In this document: positions 7,399 through 16,215 of the stretch, piece by piece
Layout: every line of letters starts with the position of its first letter
How positions within the stretch are numbered: the stretch's first letter is position 1
NCBI GenBank assembly: GCA_035576005.1
Contig: DATLXH010000196.1
Span: forward strand, 1-26,997
DNA from: DATLXH01 sp035576005
GTDB taxonomy: Bacteria > Acidobacteriota > Thermoanaerobaculia > Gp7-AA8
DNA length: 26,997 nt
Direction of reading: 5' to 3'
The notes under the pieces: generated by a model
Databases searched by the model: none
What the model saw: the letters and a program-made list of their open reading frames with translations, nothing else
Told to the model about the DNA's origin: nothing
Made by a program: the position numbers and the translations under genes

Positions 7399-9123
7399 TT
7401 GAGTACTCTGCATAGATTCACGGCTCTACCCCTGCTGCTTCTCCTTTCGTCCTGCGTGACTGCCACGCCGCCCACGGCCGCGACCACTGCCACTCCTATG
7501 ACTTCTGCAGACTCGACCCTGGCCATTGCCCCCGACATTGCAGCGCGACTCAGGCAACTGCCGGACACGCCCATCGACTACGATCGCTCCCTTCTCGATG
7601 AGAACGAACGGCAGGTGGTCGCGAAGCTGATCGAGGCATCCAGAGACATCGACGCGATCTTCCTTCGACAGGTGTCGGAAGAGAATCCCGCTCTACTGCG
7701 ACAGTTGACGGTGGCTGCGAAAGACTCCCCTCCGCATCGCGATGCGCTCAGGCTCTTCCATGTGATGAAGGGAAGATGGGATCGTCTCAAAAAGGATGAG
7801 CCATTCATTGCTCCGCTCGGTGCCGAAGGAGCGAAGCCGGAAGGTGGCGGATTCTATCCAGCGGATGCAACGAAGGAAGAGCTCGAACGGTGGCTCTCGG
7901 CTCACCCCGAGGAGAAGGCAAAGTTCGAAGATCTTTTCACTGTGGTTCGCAGGAGTGGGGATGGCTTCGTCACAATTCCCTACTCGGTCCACTACCGCGA
8001 GAATCTCGAATCTGCGGCACAGAAGCTCCGAGAGGCAGCCGGTCTGACGCGCAACGCATCGCTCAAGGATTTCTTGAACAAGCGTGCAACCGCATTCCTC
8101 ACCGACGACTATTTCGCGAGTGATGTCGCCTGGATGGACCTCGATTCGCCCATCGAAGTGGTCATCGGTCCGTATGAGGTTTATGAGGATGGGCTGTTCA
8201 ACCTCAAGGCGGCTTACGAGTCCTTCATAACGGTCGTCGATAAACCAGAGAGCGAGAAGCTTGCGGTCTACGCCGGCCATCTGGCAGACATGGAGCGAAA
8301 CCTTCCCATGCCGGACATCCACAAGAACCCGAATCGCGGAAGCGAATCGCCTATCCGCGTGGTGCAGGAGATCTACACATCCGGAGACGCGCGCAGAGGA
8401 GTGCAGACGGCGGCGTTCAATCTTCCAAACGACGAGCGTGTGCGTGAAGCGAAGGGCTCCAAGAAGGTACTTTTGAAGAACGTAATGGAGGCGAAATACA
8501 GAAAGAACGGCAGGCCGATTGCCGAGCGTCTGCTCGACAAGGAGCTCTTGCCGCTTCTTTCATTCGACGCCTTCTTCAATCACGTCCTGTTTCACGAGCT
8601 CTCTCACGGTCTCGGACCGGGGTTTATTACGGGTCCCGATGGCAAGAAAGTCGAGGCCCGCATTCTGCTCAAGAATCTCTACTCCACCATCGAGGAGTCC
8701 AAGGCGGACGTTCTCGGCGTGTGGAACCTCTTTTACGCCATGGACAAGAAGCTGCTCACCGGATTCAACGAGCGGCAGCTGCTAGCGACGAATACGGGCC
8801 TGATGTTCCGTAGCATGCGGTTCGGGATCGATGAGGCTCACGGTCGCGGAACCGCAATTCAATGGAACTGGTATCGCGAGCGAGGGGCTATCATTCCGGC
8901 GGACGGCGGACGGTTCACGGTAGTCTTCGGCAAGATGCGTGGGGCTGTAGAGTCGCTTGCGAACGAGTTGCTCCTGATTGAAGCGACTGGCGACTTTGCG
9001 CGGGCGCAACGCCTGGTTGACACGTATGGTAAGACCAGCGCGGAAATGGATCGGGTGATCGCGTCCCTTACCGATATCCCTGTGGACATCTGGCCGGTAT
9101 TTGTCGCGGCAGGGGAGAGGTAG
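7399..9123 (+). CDS. Dipeptidyl-peptidase III-like (M49-related) lipoprotein metallopeptidase
   Basis: Predicted zinc peptidase anchored in the envelope. Start chosen at TTG 7399, which has GGAGG at 7389-7393 with five bases of spacing. This gives 574 residues and puts a lipoprotein signal at the very N-terminus (hydrophobic 8-16, lipobox LSSC with Cys19). A start 75 bases upstream is possible but would bury the signal. The zinc site is HELSHGLGP with H399, E400 and H403, plus EESKAD at 432-437 supplying the third ligand. This pairing resembles M49 and the related DPP III-like proteins; classical M49 has a six-residue HExxxH motif, whereas this one has HExxH. The substrate is unknown. It is followed by a hairpin and repeat copy E. 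Confidence 0.85.
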   Translation: MSTLHRFTALPLLLLLSSCVTATPPTAATTATPMTSADSTLAIAPDIAARLRQLPDTPIDYDRSLLDENERQVVAKLIEASRDIDAIFLRQVSEENPALLRQLTVAAKDSPPHRDALRLFHVMKGRWDRLKKDEPFIAPLGAEGAKPEGGGFYPADATKEELERWLSAHPEEKAKFEDLFTVVRRSGDGFVTIPYSVHYRENLESAAQKLREAAGLTRNASLKDFLNKRATAFLTDDYFASDVAWMDLDSPIEVVIGPYEVYEDGLFNLKAAYESFITVVDKPESEKLAVYAGHLADMERNLPMPDIHKNPNRGSESPIRVVQEIYTSGDARRGVQTAAFNLPNDERVREAKGSKKVLLKNVMEAKYRKNGRPIAERLLDKELLPLLSFDAFFNHVLFHELSHGLGPGFITGPDGKKVEARILLKNLYSTIEESKADVLGVWNLFYAMDKKLLTGFNERQLLATNTGLMFRSMRFGIDEAHGRGTAIQWNWYRERGAIIPADGGRFTVVFGKMRGAVESLANELLLIEATGDFARAQRLVDTYGKTSAEMDRVIASLTDIPVDIWPVFVAAGER

Positions 9124-9124
9124 G

Positions 9125-9144
9125 AATGCAGAATGCTGAATGCA
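9125..9144. repeat. Short heptamer repeat (ATTCNGC type)
   Basis: Directly after the M49-like stop codon, the minus strand reads GCATTCAGCATTCTGCATTC: three ATTC words spaced seven bases apart. A similar heptamer run, with AT-richer fillers, lies at 26811-26836. It is too short to be sure it is a true family member. Confidence 0.45.
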
Positions 9145-9234
9145 GGGTCGGACGATTGACCGGGGTGAGCAGGATCGCCTGGACTCGCACCTCGCTGATG
9201 CCTGCGACCTTTGCCGCAATGTCAACCGTCTGAG

Positions 9235-9258
9235 GCCACCGAGCTGGCGCTCGGTGGC
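9235..9258. repeat. Perfect 10-bp hairpin abutting repeat copy E
   Basis: GCCACCGAGC (9235-9244) and GCTCGGTGGC (9249-9258) form a perfect stem with a four-base loop. The last C is also the first base of repeat copy E. No T-run follows, so it could act in 3' end protection or Rho-dependent ending, but not as a standard intrinsic terminator. Confidence 0.7.
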
Positions 9259-9441
9259 TAACCCGCATTTCTCACAGACCTTCGCGTGAGACGACGGATA
9301 GCGGCCTGTCTGCTTCGTTGCACGGCAATTTCGCTCCTTGACATAGTGTCGACTATGCCTTCGTCGCAAAATCGCCGTGCGCCTGGCATGCAAGCCACTC
9401 TCCGCCGTCCCACGACAAAGGTCTGTGAGAAGTGCGGGCTG
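9258..9441 (+). repeat. Dispersed palindromic element, copy E (full)
   Basis: Copy between the M49-like and M16 peptidase genes. The left end is CTAACCCGCATTTCTCACAG and the right end is GTCTGTGAGAAGTGCGGGCT. The core CATAGTGTCGACTATG is intact. It lacks one base in the left arm (TTCGCGTGAG against TTCGCCGCGAG) and has CCCACGAC for CTCACGAC in the right arm. The single-base deletion breaks the long reading frame seen in other copies. No gene is seen in 9124-9547. Confidence 0.9.
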
Positions 9442-9547
9442 GGGGTGAACTTTCCGCCGCCGAGGAAGATCAATTCCGGCTCGCCTGTATTGAGCTGGTA
9501 CCATGAGCGACTTTGCTGTGCCCGACGATCTATACCAAGGAGCTTCG

Positions 9548-12334
9548 ATGCGTCCATTCCGAGCGAAAAAAATTCTTTTCGCCAGCGTTGCTTTGCTGTC
9601 AGCAACCTCAGTTGTTTCCGCCGCAACGGCCGGGAAAAAATCGAGCTCCTCAGTCGGAGGTGCTGTGAAATCGACGGCCCGCATGATCACTTCAGTCGAA
9701 GGGATCACCGAGTTTGAGCTTTCCAACGGTCTGCGGGTCCTGCTCGCGCCCGACCCGAGCAAGCCGACGATTACGGTAAACATCACCTATCTCGTCGGTT
9801 CACGCCACGAAAATTACGGCGAAACCGGGATGGCTCACCTGCTCGAACACCTCATGTTCAAGGGAAGCCTCAAGCACCCCAACATTCCGCAGGAGCTTAC
9901 CTCTCACGGCGCCAGGCCGAACGGCACCACATGGTTCGATCGAACGAACTATTACGAGACCTTCGGGGCTACGGACGAGAACCTGAACTGGGCTCTCAGT
10001 CTCGAAGCCGACAGGATGGTGAACTCTTTCATCGCGAAGAAAGATCTCGATAGCGAGATGACTGTGGTTCGTAACGAGTTCGAGTCAGGGGAAAACGAGC
10101 CGAGAGCCATCATCGAAGAACGTGCGGTGTCGACCGCCTATCTGTGGCATAACTACGGAAATTCAACAATTGGAGCCCGTGCCGATCTCGAGAATGTTCC
10201 GATCGATCGACTGCAGGCTTTCTGGCGTACGTATTACCAGCCGGACAACGCTGTGCTGCTCATTGGCGGGAAGATCGACGAGGCGAAGACTCTCGCACTC
10301 GTCAAGAAATACTTCGGGCCGATTCGCCGCCCCTCGCGGAAGCTGCCGAAGACCTATACGGCGGAGCCGACTCAGGACGGGGAGCGGACCGTGACCCTGC
10401 GGCGGGTGGGCGACGTGCAGGTTGTGAACAGCGTCTATCACGTGCCTGCAGCCGTCGATCCCGATAGCGCCGCAGTCGAAGTGCTCGTCGGTGTCCTTGG
10501 CGACACACCGGCTGGCCGCCTCCACAAATCGCTGGTCGAAGCCCGCAAGGCCTCCTCAGTCAACGGCTACATGCAGCCGTTGCGTGAGCCCGGATTCATG
10601 CTCTTCAGCGCCGAGGTCCGTCAGGATTCCTCGCTGGATGATGCGCGGGACACGATGCTCAAGACAATTCATGACACGGTCATCGTCCCGGTAACGCAGG
10701 AAGAGGTCGAGCGTGTGAAATCGTCTCTTCTCAAAAATGTCGATCTGACTGTGAACAACACCGAGCGCCTCGGGCTCGCACTGAGCGAATACATCGCGCT
10801 CGGCGACTGGCGGCTCTTCTTTCTGACCCGTGACAGGATCCGCAAAGTCACCCCCGCGGACGTCAATCGGGTGGCGGCGGCCTTCATCAAGCCGTCCAAT
10901 CGTACGGTAGGGTTGTTCATTCCGACCGCCAGTCCGGATCGCGCGGAGATCCCCCCACCGGGGGATGTGACTGCGATGGTCAAGGACTACAAGGGTGACC
11001 CGGCCATCGCCCTGGGAGAGGCTTTCGACCCCTCACCCCGGAACATCGAAGCTCGAACGTCGAGAACAGCTCTTCCCAACGGACTCAAGGTCGCCTTGCT
11101 CCCCAAGAAGACACGAGGCGAGACAGTGGCAGCGTCGATGACGGTCCGGTTCGGCGACGAGTCCTCCCTCATGAATCGAACGACCGCTGCAGAGATGGTT
11201 GGCTCGATGCTGACTCGGGGAACATCCAGGCACACGCGGCAACAACTGAAAGACGCGCTCGATCGGCTCAAAGCACGCGTTACCGTCACCGGTGGTCCCA
11301 CTCAGTCAAACATTTCGGTGGAAACGGTGCGAGCGAATCTCGCGCCCGTGATGCGACTCCTCGGTGAGATTCTCCGAGAGCCTGTCTTCCCGAGTAGCGA
11401 GTTCGAGCAGCTCCGTCAGGAACAGCTCGCCGAGATCGAGCAGTCCCGCAGCGATCCTCAGGCGATGGCCGTGACGTTTCTGCAGCGCCACACGACCCGC
11501 TACCCCAGGGGCGATGTGCGATACGTATCGACGCCCGACGAAGACGTCAGCGACCTCCAGGCAGCAAAGCTGGAAGATGTGAAACGGTTCTACAGCGATT
11601 TCTACGGCGCGTCGGTCGGCGAGCTCGCCGTTGTGGGCGACTTTGACAAGAACGAAGTGACTGCGCTCGCCACAGAGATTTTCGGCAGCTGGAAGAGCCC
11701 GCGCCAGTTTGCGAGGGTTACCCGATCGTTTCAGGATGTTCCTCAGCTGACGCAGTCTTTGGAAGCCCCGGACAAAGCGAACGCATTCTTCGTCGCGGGA
11801 CTCAATCTCAACATTCGTGATGATGATCCCGATTTTCCCGCAATGCTCCTCGGCAACTACATGCTCGGCGGGGGATTTCTCAATTCAAGGCTCGCCTCAC
11901 GCATCCGGCAGAAAGACGGACTCAGTTATGGCGTAGGCTCCCAGTTCAATGCGAGCCCCCTGGACAAGAACGGCTCGTTCATGACCTTTGCCATCTATGC
12001 TCCGGAGAATGCAAGCCGGCTCGAAGCGGCGTTCAAGGAAGAAATCGCAAGGGCATTGAAGGACGGATTCACGGCGCAGGAGATCAGCGAGGCAAAGTCA
12101 GGCTATCTGCAGTCACGACAGCTGTCCCGGGCGCAGGACGCCTCACTGGCGCGTTCGATTGCCGCTCAGTTGTTCCTCGACCGGACCCTGGTCTGGGACG
12201 AGAACCTCGAGAAGAAGATCGCCGCCCTCACACCTGCGGCGATTACCGCGGCGATGCGTCGTCAGATCGATCCTTCGAAGATCACGATCGTTAAGGCTGG
12301 CGACTTCGCCAAAGCTTCCAAGACGAAACCGTAA
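9548..12334 (+). CDS. Secreted M16-family zinc metallopeptidase (two-repeat, pitrilysin-like)
   Basis: Predicted exported protease. Start ATG 9548 is chosen because AAGGAG at 9538-9543 precedes it and a signal peptide follows at once (MRPFRAKK, hydrophobic 9-24, cleavage near VSA-AT). An ATG 45 bases upstream is in frame but would mask the signal. The 928 residues hold two M16 repeats. The first carries the inverted zinc motif HLLEH (H97, E100, H101) with the later ligand in RNEFE (about E177). The second (about 490 onward) lacks HxxEH and is probably structural, as is usual in this family. ALPNGLKV and SYGVGS segments fit M16. A strong terminator follows. Substrates are not known. Confidence 0.93.
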   Translation: MRPFRAKKILFASVALLSATSVVSAATAGKKSSSSVGGAVKSTARMITSVEGITEFELSNGLRVLLAPDPSKPTITVNITYLVGSRHENYGETGMAHLLEHLMFKGSLKHPNIPQELTSHGARPNGTTWFDRTNYYETFGATDENLNWALSLEADRMVNSFIAKKDLDSEMTVVRNEFESGENEPRAIIEERAVSTAYLWHNYGNSTIGARADLENVPIDRLQAFWRTYYQPDNAVLLIGGKIDEAKTLALVKKYFGPIRRPSRKLPKTYTAEPTQDGERTVTLRRVGDVQVVNSVYHVPAAVDPDSAAVEVLVGVLGDTPAGRLHKSLVEARKASSVNGYMQPLREPGFMLFSAEVRQDSSLDDARDTMLKTIHDTVIVPVTQEEVERVKSSLLKNVDLTVNNTERLGLALSEYIALGDWRLFFLTRDRIRKVTPADVNRVAAAFIKPSNRTVGLFIPTASPDRAEIPPPGDVTAMVKDYKGDPAIALGEAFDPSPRNIEARTSRTALPNGLKVALLPKKTRGETVAASMTVRFGDESSLMNRTTAAEMVGSMLTRGTSRHTRQQLKDALDRLKARVTVTGGPTQSNISVETVRANLAPVMRLLGEILREPVFPSSEFEQLRQEQLAEIEQSRSDPQAMAVTFLQRHTTRYPRGDVRYVSTPDEDVSDLQAAKLEDVKRFYSDFYGASVGELAVVGDFDKNEVTALATEIFGSWKSPRQFARVTRSFQDVPQLTQSLEAPDKANAFFVAGLNLNIRDDDPDFPAMLLGNYMLGGGFLNSRLASRIRQKDGLSYGVGSQFNASPLDKNGSFMTFAIYAPENASRLEAAFKEEIARALKDGFTAQEISEAKSGYLQSRQLSRAQDASLARSIAAQLFLDRTLVWDENLEKKIAALTPAAITAAMRRQIDPSKITIVKAGDFAKASKTKP

Positions 12335-12341
12335 TCAACAG

Positions 12342-12374
12342 AAAAAAGGCGGGCCGTGGGGCCCGCCTTTTTTT
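12342..12374. terminator. Bidirectional intrinsic terminator
   Basis: A six-A run is followed by GGCGGGCC (12348-12355), the loop GTGG, GGCCCGCC (12360-12367) and seven Ts. The perfect 8-bp GC stem with A and T tracts on either side can end transcription from both the M16 gene (plus strand) and the WGxxGxxG pair (minus strand). Confidence 0.95.
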
Positions 12375-12404
12375 ACCGATGCAAAGGTTGAGGGGTTCTT
12401 TTTT

Positions 12405-12641
12405 CTAAGTATGGCGTGACGAATCGTGGATCACGTGGTCCTCTTCCGTTTTCCTCGGCATCAGCCCAAGGAGGCCGAGAAGACCGAGCCATCCCCAGTC
12501 GAAGCCGTCATCATCGTGGGTTTCGGTCTGCGTCACGGTCGCTGATGAATCCGTCTGCGCTGAGACGGGGACTGTGAACAGGGTGACGACAACAACTGAC
12601 AGTACCAATGCGCGTATGACTGCGGTAAGGGGGTGTTTCAT
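12405..12641 (-). CDS. Small exported WGxxGxxG-type protein
   Basis: A 78-residue protein of unknown function. It has an N-terminal signal peptide (hydrophobic 10-26, likely cut after VSA at about 28), a short polar stretch, then GFDWGWLGLLGLLGLM (46-61) followed by a basic PRK and a polar tail. The tryptophan-glycine-leucine block resembles the WGxxGxxG segments found near the C-terminus of small bacterial exported proteins; such segments are suspected to be sorting or membrane anchors. The ATG is preceded by GGAGGAG at good spacing (12644-12650). It lies 24 bases downstream of a paralogue with the same motif and probably shares its transcript, which would end at the terminator at 12342-12374. 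Confidence 0.75.
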   Translation of the reverse strand: MKHPLTAVIRALVLSVVVVTLFTVPVSAQTDSSATVTQTETHDDDGFDWGWLGLLGLLGLMPRKTEEDHVIHDSSRHT

Positions 12642-12665
12642 ATCTCCTCCGTTTTCGCCGAAGAC

Positions 12666-13157
12666 TCAGACGCGCGGGTTGTTAGTCGTGTCTCGGTTCG
12701 TCGTTGAGTCGTGTGTCTTGGTGGTGGTGGTCGTCGTCGAGCGAACTACCGGAGTTTCACGAACTGGCTCGACCACGTTGACAACTCGGGGCTTCTTCAT
12801 GAGCCCGAGCAATCCCAGAAGGCCGAGCAGACCCCACGGGAAGTCGAAACCTTCCTCAGTACGAACTTCCGTTCCTGATTCGGTTGACATGGTGCTGGTA
12901 CCTGCGTACGTGTCAGTGTTGAGCGGGACCGTCGTGCTCGTCGTGTCCGCCATCGGGGTCGTGCCGTAGGCTGTCGAGGCGGTGTCGGTCGACATCGTGC
13001 TCGTTGACATCGTGTCCATTGCGGCCGTGTCGGTCGACATGGTTCCGGTCATAGCGGTGTCGGTGGTGGTGGTTTGTGCTGAGACTGTGGCCGCAGATAG
13101 CAGCATGCTCAACAGGGAAAGCGTGGTCGCCACCAGGATTACTCGATTTTTCTTCAT
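12666..13157 (-). CDS. Thr/Ser/Met-rich exported WGxxGxxG-type protein
   Basis: A 163-residue protein of unknown function. It has a clear signal peptide (MKKNR, hydrophobic 6-26, cut near VSA-QT). A low-complexity region (28-100) follows, rich in T, S, M, D and A with repeated TMSTDTA-like words. Next come GFDFPWGLLGLLGLLGLM (103-120), two lysines and a 43-residue tail with another Thr run. The GFD...WG...LGLLGLLGLM block is shared with the next gene, so the two are diverged paralogues. GGAGGA precedes the ATG (13165-13170, minus strand). It could be a cell-surface or matrix protein; the tail after the motif is longer than in typical C-terminal anchors. Confidence 0.75.
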   Translation of the reverse strand: MKKNRVILVATTLSLLSMLLSAATVSAQTTTTDTAMTGTMSTDTAAMDTMSTSTMSTDTASTAYGTTPMADTTSTTVPLNTDTYAGTSTMSTESGTEVRTEEGFDFPWGLLGLLGLLGLMKKPRVVNVVEPVRETPVVRSTTTTTTKTHDSTTNRDTTNNPRV

Positions 13158-13303
13158 TTCTTATTCCTCCGAAAACTCGCCTACCGCAAGAGATGTACCA
13201 GCACTGCAACAGGCGGTCCGGAACCGGTTGCGCGTGTCACACGATCCGTTTCGGAGGGGCAGGTGACAGAGAGCGTGGGATCGTCGCTGCTCCGTCCGCC
13301 CAC

Positions 13304-15931
13304 TCAATGCACACTCACTGGTTCGGGGTACAACGCGAGGTCGAGTTTCGTCCGGTCGGGTGAGAGATTCACGAACACGGTGTCGCCCGCCTTGAAGGTT
13401 CCATCGAGAAGCCGCAGCGCCAGCGGATCCACCACGAGCTTCTGGAGCGCGCGTTTGAGCGGGCGGGCTCCGAACGCCGGGTCGTATCCCTGCCTTGCAA
13501 GGTGATCTCTTGCTCCGTCGCTGACTTCCACCGAGAGGCCCCGTTCTTCGACCATTTTGATCAACCGTCGCAGCTGAATCTCGACAATCCGCTTGATCTG
13601 CTCGATCCCGAGCGAACGGAAGATGATGATGTCGTCGATTCGATTCAGGAACTCGGGCCTGAAGTGCCGATGCAGCTCCTGCTCAACGTTCTGCTGCATC
13701 TCGCTCTCCAGCGACGGACTTTTGTCCGACTGGTGGTAGTCGTGAATGTACTGGGACCCTACGTTCGAAGTCATGATGATGACCGTATTCTTGAAATTGA
13801 CGACCCGCCCCTTGGAATCTGTCAGACGACCGTCGTCGAGGATCTGAAGCATCACGTTGAATACCTCGGGATGGGCCTTCTCGATCTCGTCGAACAAAAT
13901 TACCGCATAGGGTCGCCGGCGCACAGCCTCCGTCAGCTGTCCTCCCTCTTCGTAGCCGACATAGCCGGGCGGCGCTCCGATGAGACGAGCGACCGCGTGC
14001 TTTTCCATGTACTCCGACATGTCGATCCGCACGAGGGCCGCTTCATCGTCGAAGAGGAACTCCGCCAGCGCCCGCGCCAGCTCCGTTTTGCCAACACCAG
14101 TCGGTCCCATGAAGATGAACGACCCGATTGGACGATCCGGATCTTTGAGTCCTGCCCTGGAGCGCCGGACGGCGTTGGACGCCGCGAGCAGTGCTTCCTC
14201 CTGTCCTATTACGCGAAGCCGGAGCCGCTCCTCCATCCGGATGAGTTTCTGGATCTCTGACTCAATCATTCTGGTGACCGGTACTCCTGTCCACTTCGAT
14301 ACCACTTCAGCAATGTCATCTTCGGTGACCTCTTCTTTGAGGAGGCCGCCACCCTTCTGCATCTCGGCGAACTGTCGGGAGATCTGGTCCATCTCCCCAC
14401 TGAGCTGGGGCAACGTGCCGTAGCTCAGCTCGGCCGCACGATTGAGATTTCCCTCCCGTTCAGCCCGCTGCGCGTCCTCCCGGGCCTGCTCGATCTTCTG
14501 TTTCAGCTCGCGAATCCGGGCGATCACTGACTTCTCATTGAGCCACTGCGCTTTGAGGCCGGACGCTTTCTCCTGCAGCTCTGCAAGCTGAGCTTCGAGA
14601 GTTTTCAGCCGGTCGCGTGAGATCACATTTTCTTCCTTCGATAACGCCTGCTTCTCAATCTGCAGCTGAACGATCCGTCGTTGGCTTTCATCGATCTCCG
14701 TCGGCATGGAGTCGATCTCGATTCGCAGGCGGGAGGCCGCTTCATCGATGAGATCGATCGCCTTGTCTGGCAGGAAACGGTCGCTGATGTAACGATGCGA
14801 GAGGGTGGCCGCTGCCACGATTGCTGAGTCCCGAATTTTGACTCCGTGATGAACCTCGTAGCGCTCTTTGAGTCCCCGGAGGATTGCGATGGTGTCCTCC
14901 ACCGTCGGCTCTCCAATGAAGACAGGCTGAAACCTTCGCTCCAGTGCGGCGTCTTTTTCGATGTACTTCTGGTACTCGTTGAGCGTCGTCGCTCCGACTG
15001 CCCTCAACTCTCCACGAGCCAGCGCAGGCTTGAGCAGATTCGACGCATCCATTGATCCCTCAGCAGCACCCGCACCCACCAGCGTGTGAAGCTCATCGAT
15101 AAAGAGGATGACATCACCGTCAGATTCCTCGACTTCTTTGATGACCGCTTTGAGTCGGTCCTCGAACTCCCCTCGATATTTTGCTCCGGCAATGAGTGCC
15201 CCGAGATCGAGCGAAACGACACGCTTGTTCTTGAGTCCTTCGGGCACGTCACCCTCCACGACTCGGCGGGCAAGACCTTCGACAATCGCTGTCTTGCCCA
15301 CGCCCGGTTCACCAATAAGGACGGGATTGTTCTTCGTTCTCCGGGAAAGAACCTGGATGACGCGTCGAATCTCCTCGTCACGACCGATCACGGGGTCGAG
15401 CTTTCCGCGACGCGCCATCGCGGTCAGGTCGCGCGCATATTTTTCCAGCGACTGGTACCGGGCCTCGGGGTTCTGATCCGTCACTCGCTGATTTCCCCGC
15501 ACGGATTGGAGAGCTTTGAGCACGGCCTCGCGCTCGACGTGATGCTTTCTGAGGAGTTGACCCGCCGCGTTGTCCTTCGAGCCGGCAAGGCCGAGCAGAA
15601 AGTGCTCCGTGGAGACGTAGTCATCCCTGAATTCTTCGGCGGCGGCGAACGCCGCGTCGACCACTTTTCGCAGTGAGTGAGAGATCGCTGGCTCGGCCGA
15701 AGCACCGTTCACACGGGAGAGCCTGGCGACCTCACCGCTCAACTCAGCTTCCATCGTCGCAGCGTTGACTCCCAGTTTGCCAAGGAGAGGCTGGACGATC
15801 CCTTCATCCTGACGGATGAGGGCAATGAGGAGATGTTCAGGGGTGACCTCAGGGTTTCCTGAAGCGCTGGCCAGTCGCTGAGCTTCACTAAGGGCGTCGT
15901 GAGCTTTGACGGTTAACTTGTTTACATTCAT
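13304..15931 (-). CDS. clpB: ATP-dependent disaggregase ClpB
   Basis: Cytosolic Hsp100 ring chaperone that works with DnaK to pull apart aggregated proteins. The 875-residue length is typical. The N-terminal Clp repeat domain (1-145) is followed by NBD1 with Walker A GEPGVGKT (207-214), VILFIDELHTLVGAG and GATTLNEY. The coiled-coil M domain (about 410-530) distinguishes it from ClpA and ClpC. NBD2 has GPTGVGKT, GYVGYEEGGQL, VILFDEIEKAHPEV and the sensor segment GARPLKRALQ. No IGF/IGL loop for ClpP docking was noticed. It is divergent from the aspartase-like gene. A TTGAAA/CATATT promoter lies upstream; no CIRCE operator or heat-shock sigma-32 site was found. Confidence 0.98.
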   Translation of the reverse strand: MNVNKLTVKAHDALSEAQRLASASGNPEVTPEHLLIALIRQDEGIVQPLLGKLGVNAATMEAELSGEVARLSRVNGASAEPAISHSLRKVVDAAFAAAEEFRDDYVSTEHFLLGLAGSKDNAAGQLLRKHHVEREAVLKALQSVRGNQRVTDQNPEARYQSLEKYARDLTAMARRGKLDPVIGRDEEIRRVIQVLSRRTKNNPVLIGEPGVGKTAIVEGLARRVVEGDVPEGLKNKRVVSLDLGALIAGAKYRGEFEDRLKAVIKEVEESDGDVILFIDELHTLVGAGAAEGSMDASNLLKPALARGELRAVGATTLNEYQKYIEKDAALERRFQPVFIGEPTVEDTIAILRGLKERYEVHHGVKIRDSAIVAAATLSHRYISDRFLPDKAIDLIDEAASRLRIEIDSMPTEIDESQRRIVQLQIEKQALSKEENVISRDRLKTLEAQLAELQEKASGLKAQWLNEKSVIARIRELKQKIEQAREDAQRAEREGNLNRAAELSYGTLPQLSGEMDQISRQFAEMQKGGGLLKEEVTEDDIAEVVSKWTGVPVTRMIESEIQKLIRMEERLRLRVIGQEEALLAASNAVRRSRAGLKDPDRPIGSFIFMGPTGVGKTELARALAEFLFDDEAALVRIDMSEYMEKHAVARLIGAPPGYVGYEEGGQLTEAVRRRPYAVILFDEIEKAHPEVFNVMLQILDDGRLTDSKGRVVNFKNTVIIMTSNVGSQYIHDYHQSDKSPSLESEMQQNVEQELHRHFRPEFLNRIDDIIIFRSLGIEQIKRIVEIQLRRLIKMVEERGLSVEVSDGARDHLARQGYDPAFGARPLKRALQKLVVDPLALRLLDGTFKAGDTVFVNLSPDRTKLDLALYPEPVSVH

Positions 15932-15962
15932 ATCTTTGATCCTGTCTTAATTTGATTCACAA

Positions 15963-15991
15963 AATATGACTTGTCGACACTCATATTTCAA
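15963..15991 (-). promoter_or_regulatory. Probable clpB promoter
   Basis: On the minus strand a TTGAAA (15991-15986) is followed after exactly 17 bases by CATATT (15968-15963). This gives five of six and four of six matches to the housekeeping consensus. A start near 15955 would leave a leader of about 25 bases, with AGGA as a weak ribosome binding site. Based on consensus only. Confidence 0.45.
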
Positions 15992-16215
15992 CGTGGGGAG
16001 GGTTGCCAACGATTCCCAGCTGGAGGGAACGGTCTCTCGAGGATGTGCGGGTGGCCGGAGCGCTGTGCCCGGGTCGCGTGCCCGGGTCAACAATTTGATG
16101 ACCCCGAAGCGGCGGGCTTCTGGCAGCGACGCTTGCGTTAACCGAACGGCTGCAGGTATAAGCGAAACCGGCTCCCAAGGGCGGGAACGAAGATCGCTGG
16201 TCGAGAGAGGGGTTC

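Noticed and set aside
15932..16215. CIRCE or sigma-32 heat-shock site before clpB
   Set aside because: No TTAGCACTC/GAGTGCTAA pair and no CTTGAA/CCCCAT pair at proper spacing was found; only a housekeeping-type promoter is visible.
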